NCBI RefSeq assembly: GCF_030012605.2
Contig: NZ_CP114055.2
DNA length: 64,000 nt
Origin: Bergeyella_A cardium
GTDB taxonomy: Bacteria; Bacteroidota; Bacteroidia; Flavobacteriales; Weeksellaceae
Direction: 5' to 3' (one strand)
Positions within the stretch are counted from its first letter, which is position 1; every line of letters begins with the position of its first letter. The notes beneath the pieces were generated by a model. The model was not told the origin of the DNA. It was given only the letters and a program-made list of their open reading frames with translations, and searched no databases. Made by a program: the position numbers and the translations under genes. Below are positions 25,867 to 35,650 of this stretch, piece after piece.

Positions 25867-27441
25867 TTATTGAACATTAATTACAATCGCAGGGATTTTT
25901 TTCAATCCTTGATTACCAATCCCAGAAGCAGAGGCATTGATATTATAGACATAACAAATATCTCCTGGTCTGAGGTTTTTGGCTAATCCTGCCACTGATG
26001 CCATAGAACTTCCGCTAACGGTCATCGCTGCCTTACCAGGCACTTTAAACATAAAGCTATTTACCTGGAAGGATACTGGCCAATCAAAATCTGGCATTGC
26101 AACAGATACCGTCTGGTTCGGGATAGATGAAGCAGGCATACTTACTACATTTTCACCTCGGATCTGACCTACTGGTGTAGGAAGCCCTTTAATTCTGAAA
26201 GTAAATGACTGCGAAATCACTTGTCCTTTTGGTCCTCTACCAGAAATGGTAAGCGTAGTAGAGTTGCCCGCACCAGGGGTTACATTCCACTTACCTCCCC
26301 CCACTTTAGTAACCGAAGCACCAGAAGCGGTAAGGGTAGTCTGGCTATTATCCGCACCTAAAATAGAGCCCGAAATAGGATTTGCAAGACCTCTGTAAAG
26401 CACTTGCATTTTCTCTGCAGCAAGCAAAGCCCCACTTTCAAATGCTACTTCCTTAGCTCCTGCAATCACTCGATAAGTGTGATTATATGGAAGAGATACT
26501 TCTTTGCCATTAGCATCTGTAAAGGATACATTACCACTAAATGAGAAATTATCCCCAACGGTACCCGTAGGTAAAGCCTTTATACCTTGTCCATTCTCCT
26601 CTCTATCAACATTTGAAAACTTCAAATTAGGTAGAGAGCTTGAGTAGTTCCCAATCACAACCTTAGCAACAGCTGGCTCTCCCTGTAAAACTACCGTAGG
26701 GGCAGATACAATCGCCTCAAAAGCATTGAATTTAATATCGGCATCTACTTTCTCTTGAAGGAGGTTTGCCAAGACATCGGATTCAATATTTCTTGCTTCT
26801 GTCTGGATAACTTCTACATTTGAAAGAGCAGCGATTAGGGGCTGATTATAAAATTTCCTTACCAGCCAATTCTTTTTATTTCCTTTTTTATTCTCTGTAA
26901 TCAAGGACTTTTGCGCCCTCTCTACCACCTGCTTCATCGTATTATCTTTCGCAAAAGAAGCTACGATAAACTCTCTTAAATCATTAATTTTTTTAACGAC
27001 TGCCTGAGCTTCCTTAGTAGGTTTGTTTTCATTGGCATCTACAAAATAATAATGGGTAGAAGCATCTGTATTATTCAGTGCATTGAAGTTAAAATCATCT
27101 TCATCACTACTTTGCTTTAAGTCTAAATCTGCAAATTTAGACATTGCGAGTTTTGATTTTTCTAACTCTTCTACCAAGTCATTTACCTGCTTTTTTAAAT
27201 CTTTATACTTCTGATATGGAGCTTCAAAAGTATCTGGTGAGTTTTTTGCCTTCTGTTGTAAAGTTTGCTCAAAGATTTCATTTTTAGTCTGAGTAAGCAA
27301 TCTTGTTTCTTCAAGAGAGCTTTTTGTATCATTATAGGATCTAATGATTTCCTGGTCTATTTGCATTGCAAGCATCGCAATAAAAACCAAGTACATCAGA
27401 TTGATCATCTTCTGACGCGGAGTTTCTTTTCCGTGTGCCAT
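25867..27441 (-). CDS. gldM: Gliding motility / type IX secretion protein GldM
   Basis: A 524-residue protein with a single N-terminal transmembrane helix (about 10-30) after MAHGKETPRQKMINLMYLVF, a helical region rich in Lys and Glu, then several beta-sandwich domains rich in Gly, Ser and Val. GldM (PorM) forms the periplasm-spanning shaft of the type IX motor and pairs through its helix with GldL. The order gldK, gldL, gldM, gldN on one strand is the conserved arrangement. gldN begins 25 bases after its stop. Confidence 0.95.
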   Translation of the reverse strand: MAHGKETPRQKMINLMYLVFIAMLAMQIDQEIIRSYNDTKSSLEETRLLTQTKNEIFEQTLQQKAKNSPDTFEAPYQKYKDLKKQVNDLVEELEKSKLAMSKFADLDLKQSSDEDDFNFNALNNTDASTHYYFVDANENKPTKEAQAVVKKINDLREFIVASFAKDNTMKQVVERAQKSLITENKKGNKKNWLVRKFYNQPLIAALSNVEVIQTEARNIESDVLANLLQEKVDADIKFNAFEAIVSAPTVVLQGEPAVAKVVIGNYSSSLPNLKFSNVDREENGQGIKALPTGTVGDNFSFSGNVSFTDANGKEVSLPYNHTYRVIAGAKEVAFESGALLAAEKMQVLYRGLANPISGSILGADNSQTTLTASGASVTKVGGGKWNVTPGAGNSTTLTISGRGPKGQVISQSFTFRIKGLPTPVGQIRGENVVSMPASSIPNQTVSVAMPDFDWPVSFQVNSFMFKVPGKAAMTVSGSSMASVAGLAKNLRPGDICYVYNINASASGIGNQGLKKIPAIVINVQ

Positions 27442-27476
27442 CTAAGTACTTTTATAAGGTTAAAAATTAGTTCAAA

Positions 27477-28013
27477 TTACGACTTCATTGCGCTAAGCAT
27501 ACCTGCATAGACTTTATTCAAGTTATTAAGGTTAGCTGTAAGCTGTTGTAATTCCTGATTAAACTTATCTGAATACTCAGCGGACTTTTGTAATTCATCT
27601 ATGGAAGAAGAGAATTTCTCAATTCCTGTTTTAAAGCTCTCAAGCAGAGTATTATCTACCTTAGCATCTGCAAGCATTTTATCTAATTTAGTAGAAAGAG
27701 AGGTTTCTAATTCTCTTAATTCTGTCGTTTGCTGAACTAAAGATGTGGTCTGTCTCGGCGTTGGCTGTGCATTTTTATCCAAAAGCTCTGGATATACATT
27801 TTCCCAAGCGTAAGTTTCTTCTGTCTTTGGAGGGTTAAAAGCATATACCATAAAGATAATAGCCTCAGTGATAAGTGCACCACCTAAAACCCAGTTTGGA
27901 TTGATAAGACCACCAAAAGTAGTGTGTGTCATCTTAAAAAATGCTCCTAATATAACAATTGCAGCACCGAATGAATACGCGAAATTTAATATTCCGTCCT
28001 TAGTTTTAAACAT
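27477..28013 (-). CDS. gldL: Gliding motility / type IX secretion motor protein GldL
   Basis: A 178-residue inner-membrane protein with two transmembrane helices (about 8-30 and 40-60). Helix 2 contains the membrane-buried Glu (ALITEAIIFMVY) thought to couple proton flow to rotation. A long cytoplasmic coiled-coil tail follows. It works with GldM as the type IX motor. It is somewhat shorter than the roughly 215-residue GldL of Flavobacterium johnsoniae, the difference being in the cytoplasmic tail. Confidence 0.94.
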   Translation of the reverse strand: MFKTKDGILNFAYSFGAAIVILGAFFKMTHTTFGGLINPNWVLGGALITEAIIFMVYAFNPPKTEETYAWENVYPELLDKNAQPTPRQTTSLVQQTTELRELETSLSTKLDKMLADAKVDNTLLESFKTGIEKFSSSIDELQKSAEYSDKFNQELQQLTANLNNLNKVYAGMLSAMKS

Positions 28014-28038
28014 AATATTCTAATTATTTTTTAATTTT

Positions 28039-29430
28039 TTATTTCGTTTTCTTTTTATATCTACCTGTTCCCTCTGGAATATCCTGTACCGTACGGAAAC
28101 CTATATAGCTTCTTGCAGAATCTTTTCTTTCCCAGTCTCTATACCCTGTCATAAGTACATAACCAACATCTTTCCAAGAACCTCCTCGAACCACTTTTTT
28201 CACTTCCTTATATGCCTGGTTAGATAGATAAGGATTTAAAGTAGAAGAAAACTGATAAGTTGAGTTGTTGTACGGAGATTCCGTCCATTCAGCTACATTC
28301 CCAGCCATATCATAGAGCCCAAAACCATTTTTATGGAATTTCTTTACAGGAGCTGTATAGGTATAAGTTCCTTTTTTCTCATCTTCAATATAGCTACCTC
28401 TTTTAGGTTTAAAGTTAGCAAGGTAGCAACCTCTATCATCTATCAGGTAAGGACCGCCCCAAGGATAGGTTGCATTTTCCAGACCACCTCTTGCAGCATA
28501 TTCCCATTCAGCTTCTGTTGGAAGTCTGAATGCCATAGCTCTTTGTTTCTTTTTCTTTTGACTCTTATTATAGTCGCTTTTAAACTTGGTTCTGAAATTA
28601 CAATATGCTCTCGCCTGCTCCCAAGTAACGCCCACTACTGGATAGTTCTTGTATGCAGAATGCCAGAAATAGCCATCATAAAGAGGCTCGTTATAAGCAT
28701 AATTAAAGTCTTTTACCCATACCGTAGTATCTGGATAGACAGCAATGCTCTGCTTTTTAAGATAATCTGCCCCTCTTGATTTATCTTTAATTGCAGATTC
28801 TCTATCCTCCCACTGATAACTATATTTAATTTTAGACCAATCAATAACCCTTTCATCATTGATTCTCTGGTCTTGTGGCAAGTACATTGATTCTAAAATT
28901 TCTGCATATTCTACATCTGGGTAATCATTAGGATCCCAATACAAACGAGCAGAATAATCCAGTCTCTTGGATTCATCATATCCATCTCTTCCGCCTTGTG
29001 ATTCCAGATACTCCTGATATGGAGTTTGGTTTTCTGTTTTTTTAGCCAGATAAGCATAAGGACTGTCATCCCCCACTGCTTCTGCTAAAAGAGTTCTTGC
29101 AATAGAATCTCTTACATAATTAACGAAGAAACGATATTCCGCATTTGTAGTTTCGGTTTCATCCATAAAGAAAGACGAAACAGTAACTGTTTTCAGAGGT
29201 GCTTTTTCGGGAGTACTTACCATATCTTGATCTGCAAGCCCCATTACAAAAGAGCCACCAGGGATAGCAACCATACCATAAGGTCTTTCTGCTACAAAAG
29301 CTTTTGCTTTCTCCCTTGGAATAATTTCCCCTTTTGTTCTTGGCTTACCAGAAGTACCTCCACCTCCTGAACCTGAACACGATACAGCAACTACAGATGC
29401 TGCAAATAGTATTGGCAATAAATTTTTCAT
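28039..29430 (-). CDS. gldK: Gliding motility / type IX secretion lipoprotein GldK
   Basis: A 463-residue outer-membrane lipoprotein with the lipobox ending at C18 (VAVSC) after a short signal peptide, then a Gly-rich linker. The rest is a formylglycine-generating-enzyme-like (SUMF/C-type lectin) fold: IPGGSFVMGLADQD, FRLPTEAEWEYAARGG, GLYDMAGNVAEWTESP and VVRGGSWKDV. Catalytic activity is not expected in GldK; the fold is structural. GldK and GldN form the periplasmic ring of the type IX system. First of the four gld genes. Confidence 0.95.
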   Translation of the reverse strand: MKNLLPILFAASVVAVSCSGSGGGGTSGKPRTKGEIIPREKAKAFVAERPYGMVAIPGGSFVMGLADQDMVSTPEKAPLKTVTVSSFFMDETETTNAEYRFFVNYVRDSIARTLLAEAVGDDSPYAYLAKKTENQTPYQEYLESQGGRDGYDESKRLDYSARLYWDPNDYPDVEYAEILESMYLPQDQRINDERVIDWSKIKYSYQWEDRESAIKDKSRGADYLKKQSIAVYPDTTVWVKDFNYAYNEPLYDGYFWHSAYKNYPVVGVTWEQARAYCNFRTKFKSDYNKSQKKKKQRAMAFRLPTEAEWEYAARGGLENATYPWGGPYLIDDRGCYLANFKPKRGSYIEDEKKGTYTYTAPVKKFHKNGFGLYDMAGNVAEWTESPYNNSTYQFSSTLNPYLSNQAYKEVKKVVRGGSWKDVGYVLMTGYRDWERKDSARSYIGFRTVQDIPEGTGRYKKKTK

Positions 29431-29528
29431 TCTAAAATTATAATTCCTAATAACCTAACTTCTAACGAAGAAAATTTTATATTATTTTACTTGATAAAAA
29501 AATCTATAAATTATTTCTATGAACCTAA

Positions 29529-31382
29529 TTATTCTACTGTTACAGATTTAGCTAAGTTCCTCGGTTGGTCTACATTAGCTCCTCTATAAACCGCGATATA
29601 ATATGCTAACAACTGCAGTGGAACAGATACTACTATCGGAGAGAAACACTCGGAAGTCTCTGGAATTTCAATAATATAATCCGCCATTGATGCTACTTGC
29701 TCATCCCCTTTATTTACAACGGCTATTACTTTTCCTTTTCTCGCCTTGATTTCCTGAACATTACTTACAATTTTATCATAATGCCCTTTTTTAGGAGCGA
29801 TAATAACGATAGGCATATTCTCATCAATCAAAGCTATAGGTCCGTGCTTCATCTCAGCAGCTGGATAGCCTTCTGCGTGAATATAGGAGATTTCTTTAAG
29901 TTTCAATGCACCTTCCAAAGCAGCCGGATAATTATATCCTCTACCCAAGTATAAGAAGTTAGCCGCATCTACAAATTCTCTCGCTATATCCTGTGTAATT
30001 TGATGTGTATTTGCTAAAACATCTTCAATTTTTTTAGGAAGGGTATCTAATTCTGTGATAAGCCTCATAAATTCTGCATTGCTTAAATTACCATTGTGCT
30101 TACCGAGTTTTAAAGCGATTAATGATAATATCGTAAGCTGTGCAGTAAATGCTTTAGTAGAAGCTACACCAATCTCCGGCCCCGCATGGGTATATGAGCC
30201 TGCATCTGTAATCCTTGCAATGGAAGAATCTACCACATTACAAATACCATAGACAAAAGCTCCTCTTTCCTTAGCCAGTTTAATAGCCTCCATAGTATCT
30301 GCTGTTTCTCCCGATTGAGAAATAGCGATAACCACATCTTTATTGGTAATAATCGGATTTCTGTATCTAAATTCAGAAGCATATTCTACCTCTACTGGAA
30401 CTCTTGCAAACTCTTCGATAAGGTATTCACCGATTAGCCCTGCATGCCAGGAAGTACCACAGGCAATAATGATGATACGCTCTGCTTTATTAATTCGCTC
30501 CAAATGATCCCAGATACCCGCCATTTTTATGATACCTTCATCTACTAAAAGACGCCCTCTCATTGTATCGTGAATAGATTTTGGCTGTTCAAAAATCTCT
30601 TTCAACATAAAATGCTCATAGCCTCCTTTCTCTATCTGCTCCAAACTTATTTTAAGCTCTTGTATAGCTGGCGTTATTTTTTCATTATTCTTAATAGAAC
30701 GGATTTCCACGCCATTTTCAAGGCTTACGGTAGCCATATGCCCTTCTTCAAGGTAAATAGCCTCCTTAGTAAATTCTACAAATGGAGAGGCATCGGAAGC
30801 GATGAAATACTCTTTATCACCAAGACCGATGGCAAGCGGAGAACCTAACCTCGCACAAACCAAAAGACCTGGGAAATCATCGTGCATTACTGTAATTGCA
30901 TAAGCACCATAGACTTCATTCAAAGCAGAACGAACCGCTTCCGGAAAAGAAAGCGTAGTATCTATATCCATAAAATACTGGATAAGATTCACTAAAACCT
31001 CAGTATCTGTATCTGACTGAAAAGTAAAGCCCTTTCCGAGAAGCATTGTTTTAATTGTATCATAATTCTCTATAATACCATTATGAATCAATGCAATTTT
31101 TTTATTATTAGAAAGGTGTGGGTGGGAGTTTTTATCACTTGGTGCACCGTGAGTAGCCCATCGGGTATGCCCCATCCCCACTTTTGATTTTCCTTTTAAA
31201 TTTTCAGAAATCCTTACCAGGTCTTCTACTTTACCTTTGGTTTTTGCTAATTTAAATGCTGAGTTATCATCATCTAAAACAATACCTGCACTATCATAAC
31301 CTCTGTATTCCAATCTTCTAAGTCCATTGATTACAATATCATAAGCATCTTGAAAACCTGTATATCCTACAATTCCACACAT
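29529..31382 (-). CDS. glmS: Glutamine-fructose-6-phosphate aminotransferase (isomerizing)
   Basis: A 617-residue enzyme that makes glucosamine-6-phosphate from fructose-6-phosphate and glutamine, the first step to UDP-GlcNAc for peptidoglycan and LPS. The N-terminal nucleophile Cys2 is in MCGIVGYTG, and the amidotransferase motif GHTRWATHG follows. Two SIS domains have CGTSWHAG and ISQSGETADT, and the end is the conserved KSVTVE. It lies between the DUF4270 gene and gldK on one strand, an order seen across Flavobacteriia. Confidence 0.97.
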   Translation of the reverse strand: MCGIVGYTGFQDAYDIVINGLRRLEYRGYDSAGIVLDDDNSAFKLAKTKGKVEDLVRISENLKGKSKVGMGHTRWATHGAPSDKNSHPHLSNNKKIALIHNGIIENYDTIKTMLLGKGFTFQSDTDTEVLVNLIQYFMDIDTTLSFPEAVRSALNEVYGAYAITVMHDDFPGLLVCARLGSPLAIGLGDKEYFIASDASPFVEFTKEAIYLEEGHMATVSLENGVEIRSIKNNEKITPAIQELKISLEQIEKGGYEHFMLKEIFEQPKSIHDTMRGRLLVDEGIIKMAGIWDHLERINKAERIIIIACGTSWHAGLIGEYLIEEFARVPVEVEYASEFRYRNPIITNKDVVIAISQSGETADTMEAIKLAKERGAFVYGICNVVDSSIARITDAGSYTHAGPEIGVASTKAFTAQLTILSLIALKLGKHNGNLSNAEFMRLITELDTLPKKIEDVLANTHQITQDIAREFVDAANFLYLGRGYNYPAALEGALKLKEISYIHAEGYPAAEMKHGPIALIDENMPIVIIAPKKGHYDKIVSNVQEIKARKGKVIAVVNKGDEQVASMADYIIEIPETSECFSPIVVSVPLQLLAYYIAVYRGANVDQPRNLAKSVTVE

Positions 31383-31398
31383 AGTTATTTTATTTTTT

Positions 31399-32967
31399 TT
31401 ATTTCTTGATATAAGTTATAAGCAACTGAGCTCTCTTGTCATTTCCCGCATCGGTACCTACTAAAATCACCCTTTCTGGGGAATAGATTCTACTATCTAC
31501 ATTTTGTCCATAAAGACCTTTCTTACCTGAAGAAGTATTCACAAGATACTGCCCAAGTTTAATAATAAAATCCTGATTGGTCTGCCCTTCCTTCTCTACT
31601 AAATCTTTTAGCGTTTGTGTAATATTAATTTCATAATAAGAAGGATGAGAAGCTAAATCATAGCCTTGAGTCAATCTGTAATTTGCCTGATATTCAAAAG
31701 CTGATAAGTCTTTTAAAAACTCATAAAGCGTCTTTCCATTTGCATCCTGTTTATTTTGCATTACCGTAAATGCTTGTGGCTTTGCAAAACTATTGTTCCA
31801 AAGGTTTGCATCGGTATAGAATCTAAATTTAGCTGATAAAATCCCTACTTTATCGGTTGTGAATTTATTTTTAAGAGCATTTATCGTAGCATCTGGAATC
31901 TTCACACCAAAATTTGGACCTCCCATACCTTGTACATACAGCTTTGCATCTCCCGATGTAGAATTAGCACTCGCTAATGCCGTAGCTGCTGCTGAACCTG
32001 TTCTATCGTATTCAATTTTACTAAAGCTCGCATTGGAAGAGCCCAAATTCAAGGTAAAAGTAGCGTTTTCAGTTTTAGTAGTACCGTTAGCCGTTACCTC
32101 TTTCTTATAATAGATAGTAATATCTCCATCTTTTGGTATTTGGAGTTTCATAAGATATCCATCGGTTTCTGCAATGGAGATTTTAAGCCCTTTAAAGTAT
32201 CGAATAAAGTTTGAAAGATTGCTAAGCTCTGCACTCCCTTTCTTATCAAATATTTTAGTTTTAAAGAAATTAGCATCTAAATTCATCCTGATGGTTGCTG
32301 GGCGACTCAAAAGAGATGAATTATCACTTTTCTTGGTTACTTCTACGGAACTGATTTTACCATTAAACGATTTACTTCCTAAAAGCGCTCCTTCTGTTAC
32401 GGATTTATCGGAATAATAAATATCATTTACAGAACCGAGGAAGTCATTAATTTCATTTACATTAATGGTAATCGTATTGCTCGCATTTCCGTACTTATAG
32501 ACAGGATAGGTCTTTACTACCTTTTTTGCTGGGGTATTATCTGCTCCCCAGACAATGTTTTCATCTGTGGTAGTTGTCTCATTAGCTGTTCCTGTAAGGT
32601 ATTTAGGCCTTAGAGAGAGCACTACGGAGTCAATTCTCGGGTTTGTACCAAAATCTGGATTAAAAGATGCCAGTCTCACCTGCGAAACAAAAGAAGCCTT
32701 TTGCCCTCCAAACTGGTTTTCCTTAAAAGCACCTAATACAACTGTATCTTTCCTTACCGTACCCGTAATCCTGCCGTCGGCTCTTAGGGTATCAGAATTG
32801 GAGATATTATAAGCGACGAGGTCATAAGACTCATCTACTCCCTGTGCTAAATTATTTTCAAAAAACTGAGAGCCAAGATTATCTGGGTCAGACTCGCAGC
32901 TCCATAAAACCAAACTACCCGTTATCATTAAGAATAACTTAATAGCTTTACTTGTATTCTTTATCAT
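31399..32967 (-). CDS. DUF4270 family lipoprotein
   Basis: A 522-residue predicted lipoprotein with the lipobox ending at C24 (SLVLWSC). The mature part is beta-rich with many Ser, Thr and Asn residues, ending in VILVGTDAGNDKRAQLLITY. This matches the DUF4270 family, whose gene in Flavobacteriia regularly sits between the glycogen-synthase-like gene and glmS. Function is unknown; an outer-membrane or surface role is likely from the lipid anchor. It begins 14 bases after the upstream gene's stop and is followed by glmS after 16 bases. Confidence 0.85.
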   Translation of the reverse strand: MIKNTSKAIKLFLMITGSLVLWSCESDPDNLGSQFFENNLAQGVDESYDLVAYNISNSDTLRADGRITGTVRKDTVVLGAFKENQFGGQKASFVSQVRLASFNPDFGTNPRIDSVVLSLRPKYLTGTANETTTTDENIVWGADNTPAKKVVKTYPVYKYGNASNTITINVNEINDFLGSVNDIYYSDKSVTEGALLGSKSFNGKISSVEVTKKSDNSSLLSRPATIRMNLDANFFKTKIFDKKGSAELSNLSNFIRYFKGLKISIAETDGYLMKLQIPKDGDITIYYKKEVTANGTTKTENATFTLNLGSSNASFSKIEYDRTGSAAATALASANSTSGDAKLYVQGMGGPNFGVKIPDATINALKNKFTTDKVGILSAKFRFYTDANLWNNSFAKPQAFTVMQNKQDANGKTLYEFLKDLSAFEYQANYRLTQGYDLASHPSYYEINITQTLKDLVEKEGQTNQDFIIKLGQYLVNTSSGKKGLYGQNVDSRIYSPERVILVGTDAGNDKRAQLLITYIKK

Positions 32968-32981
32968 TGAAATAGTAGAAA

Positions 32982-33758
32982 CTAACTTAAATATACATTT
33001 TCCATAGATTCTGCTTCCACAAAATCCGCTTTTTCAGAGGTAGCCTCTTTATACATCTGCTCATAATCTCCTTCGAGGAATTCATCTCCTTTCACAACTA
33101 CATCTACGAGGTTCATCGCTTCGGCAATGAAATCCTGAGATCTCAACCCTTCCAGAGCTTTAAGGTTTTTAATTTTATCAAAAGCCAAAACTTTTTTTAT
33201 TTTCTCGTTCAGCTCAACTTCTGGTTCATTATAAACGGACATTACGAGCTTTGTATTATTAAAGAAAAAATCTTTTTTATAATAATTTTTAAGATAGATT
33301 GGAATAAACGATGCCATCCAACCATTAAAATGAATCACATCTGGAACCCAATTGAGTTTTTTTATAGTCTCTATCACTCCTCTTGCGAAGAAAACTGCTC
33401 TTTCACCATTATCCTCAAAAGGATTTCCTTCTTCGTTTTTATAATAGAATTTTCTTTTGAAGTACTCTTCGTTATCTATAAAATACACTTGAAGCCTCTC
33501 TCCTGGTAGGGAAGCAACTTTTATAATAAGAGGTTGGTCTAAGTCATTAATAATTATATTCATCCCCGAGAGTCTAATCACCTCGTGGAGTTGAAATTTC
33601 CGCTCGCTGATAAGACCGAATTTAGGCATAAAAACCCGTACATCATTCCCTTCTCTGTGCATTTTCAGAGCAGTTTTATTGACGGTTTCTGCCATATTGC
33701 TGTCTTCCTGGTAAGGAAACATCTCGGTGGTTACATATAAAATCTTTTGATTGAGCAT
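32982..33758 (-). CDS. Glycogen/starch synthase-like protein, N-terminal domain only
   Basis: A 258-residue protein resembling the ADP-glucose-binding N-terminal GT5 domain of glycogen synthase: ILYVTTEMFPYQE, then MFMPKFG-like and LNWVPDVIHFNGWMASFIP segments. Normal glycogen synthases are about 480 residues with a second GT-B domain, which is absent, so catalysis is doubtful. Short forms at this place are common in Flavobacteriia, so this looks like a family trait rather than a fresh truncation. The start at 33758 is preceded by a -7 box at 33801-33808. Confidence 0.8.
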   Translation of the reverse strand: MLNQKILYVTTEMFPYQEDSNMAETVNKTALKMHREGNDVRVFMPKFGLISERKFQLHEVIRLSGMNIIINDLDQPLIIKVASLPGERLQVYFIDNEEYFKRKFYYKNEEGNPFEDNGERAVFFARGVIETIKKLNWVPDVIHFNGWMASFIPIYLKNYYKKDFFFNNTKLVMSVYNEPEVELNEKIKKVLAFDKIKNLKALEGLRSQDFIAEAMNLVDVVVKGDEFLEGDYEQMYKEATSEKADFVEAESMENVYLS

Positions 33759-33800
33759 AACTATTTTTGCTTATTCCTGTTCTGATAATATAATTAGGCG

Positions 33801-33808
33801 CAAAATTA
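33801..33808 (-). promoter_or_regulatory. -7 promoter box of the glycogen-synthase-like gene
   Basis: Read on the minus strand this is TAATTTTG (TAnnTTTG), 42 bases before the ATG at 33758 and divergent to the panC box. Confidence 0.5.
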
Positions 33809-33869
33809 CAAAAAATTAATCTAATAATTTTATACCTATATTTTTTATGCTGTAAATCATTTTTTAATT

Positions 33870-33877
33870 TACTTTTG
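33870..33877 (+). promoter_or_regulatory. -7 promoter box of panC, decides the panC start
   Basis: TACTTTTG (TAnnTTTG) ends 12 bases before the ATG at 33890. The alternative TTG start at 33875 lies inside the box and is therefore unlikely. Confidence 0.6.
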
Positions 33878-33889
33878 CCAAAAATTTTT

Positions 33890-34741
33890 ATGGAAATTTT
33901 AAATAATAGAGAATCGCTCAAAGGCTATATAAACGCTCAAAAAGAGCAAGGTAAAAGCATCGGTTTTGCTCCAACTATGGGTGCTTTGCATAGCGGGCAC
34001 CTGTCTTTATACGAGCACGCAAGGAAGGATAATGACATCGTCATCTCTTCCATATTCGTAAATCCTACCCAGTTTAATAATCCTGAAGATTTAGAAAAAT
34101 ATCCCAGAACGATAGATAAAGACATCAACTTATTAAAGGAACACGGATTCGTAGATGCTGTTTATATCCCAACGATAAATGATATTTACCCTAATGGAGC
34201 CCAGAGCAAGCAGTATGATTTCGGTGGTTTGGAGAGCGAAATGGAAGGCAAGTTCCGACCCGGTCATTTTGATGGCGTGGGTACAGTTGTAGAGGAACTG
34301 CTAAGGCAAGTTCAGCCCAATAGAGCCTATTTCGGTGAGAAGGACTTCCAGCAGCTCGCGATTATAAAAAAACTCATTGAAATTACAGGACTTCCTGTGG
34401 AGATTTATGGAATCCCGATTGTAAGGGAAGAAAATGGTCTCGCCCTAAGCTCGCGCAACCAGCGGCTAAGCCCAGAGCGAAGAGCAGAAGCAAAACTCAT
34501 CTACGAAACCCTAACCAAGGCAAATGAAGATTTCAAAGCGGGGAAAAATCCCTCCGAAATTCGTAGAGCGGTAGCCCAAACCTTTGATAATATAAAGGAC
34601 TACACCCTCGAATACATCTCCATAGCCGATGAGGAAACCCTAAGAGAAGCCCACGAATTCCTCCCTAGCAAGAGCTACCGCGCATTTATCGTTGTAGTGG
34701 TAGATGGCGTTCGTTTAATTGATAATCTCCACTTAAAATAG
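33890..34741 (+). CDS. panC: Pantothenate synthetase
   Basis: About 283 residues from ATG at 33890. It condenses pantoate and beta-alanine using ATP, the last step to vitamin B5. The adenylate-forming HIGH-like motif is MGALHSGH (30-37). Other conserved stretches are SIFVNPTQFN, GKFRPGHFDGVGTVV, YFGEKDFQQL and ALSSRNQRL. The longer TTG start would lie in the promoter box. It diverges from the glycogen-synthase-like gene and is followed nine bases on by a GT2 gene. Confidence 0.95.
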   Translation: MEILNNRESLKGYINAQKEQGKSIGFAPTMGALHSGHLSLYEHARKDNDIVISSIFVNPTQFNNPEDLEKYPRTIDKDINLLKEHGFVDAVYIPTINDIYPNGAQSKQYDFGGLESEMEGKFRPGHFDGVGTVVEELLRQVQPNRAYFGEKDFQQLAIIKKLIEITGLPVEIYGIPIVREENGLALSSRNQRLSPERRAEAKLIYETLTKANEDFKAGKNPSEIRRAVAQTFDNIKDYTLEYISIADEETLREAHEFLPSKSYRAFIVVVVDGVRLIDNLHLK

Positions 34742-34750
34742 CCTACCCTC

Positions 34751-35647
34751 GTGAGGTTTCTCATCATCATTCCCGCGCATAATGAAGCAGAGCACATTTC
34801 CCTCTGCCTTTATTCGTTGGAGTATCAAACGCATCAAGATTTTAAAATCGTAGTGGTGAATGATGGCTCTACCGACAGCACAGCAGATGGTATTGAGAAC
34901 TTCCTCGCCACCTCCCCCATTAAACCAAAAGTTGAAATTTTAAATCTATCCCCTTCGGAGCATCAGCCAGGTGCAAAGGTAGTGAGGGCGTTCTACTCAG
35001 GGCTAAAAGCCTCCTCCCTTCAAGATATCGATATCATTTGCAAGTTTGATGCAGACATTATCTTCCCTGCGAATTACCTCGAAGCGCTTGACCTCATCTA
35101 CCGGGAAAATCCAAAAATCGGTATGGCGTCTGGGCTTGTAAGAATAAAAAAGGGGGAAGAACCCAGCACAGACCGCTATAATTTTAGCAATAAGGCTCAA
35201 GTTTGGGCATTTGAAGACCTCTCGTCTCCCGAGCATATACGGGGGCCTATTAAATCCTACCGAAAGCGGTGTTTTAATGATATGGGCGGGCTCCGAGACT
35301 GCTTGGGGTGGGATAATATTGATGTCCTCCTCGCAAAAAAATCAGGCTGGCAATGCCTCACCATAAAAAACCTCTGGGTAAAGCACCTGCGCCCCACCGC
35401 CTACCAATACAGGCATCAGAAAGTGGAAAAGATGGGCGAGTATTTCTACAACCTCGGGCTCAGCCTGCCCCTCGCTGCGGTATCGGCATTAAAATCGGTA
35501 CTCAAGAGCCGCACTCCGATGGATTTTTTTCGCATTCTCCGCTCTTTTCGCAAGCAAAAACACCCACTTCTTCTCAGCCGAGAGGAGGTTGATTTCATCC
35601 GAAAAGAGCGATGGAGAACCACTCTCAGCAAGCTCAAATTTCGGTAA
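34751..35647 (+). CDS. Glycosyltransferase family 2
   Basis: A 298-residue GT-A enzyme starting at GTG (34751): LIIIPAHNEAEHI, then VVNDGSTDST (about 36-45) and the metal-binding DAD of CKFDADIIFP. A Trp-containing GLRDCLGWDNIDVLLAK stretch follows. It probably adds a sugar to a lipid or surface glycan. The GTG start is used because no ATG lies upstream of the conserved first strand. It probably shares the panC transcript and converges on the phosphopantetheinyl transferase, ending only three bases before it. Confidence 0.87.
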   Translation: MRFLIIIPAHNEAEHISLCLYSLEYQTHQDFKIVVVNDGSTDSTADGIENFLATSPIKPKVEILNLSPSEHQPGAKVVRAFYSGLKASSLQDIDIICKFDADIIFPANYLEALDLIYRENPKIGMASGLVRIKKGEEPSTDRYNFSNKAQVWAFEDLSSPEHIRGPIKSYRKRCFNDMGGLRDCLGWDNIDVLLAKKSGWQCLTIKNLWVKHLRPTAYQYRHQKVEKMGEYFYNLGLSLPLAAVSALKSVLKSRTPMDFFRILRSFRKQKHPLLLSREEVDFIRKERWRTTLSKLKFR

Positions 35648-35650
35648 AAA

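Noticed and set aside
33875..33889. TTG start for panC
   Set aside because: The TTG overlaps a TAnnTTTG promoter box, and the ATG at 33890 gives the normal N-terminus.
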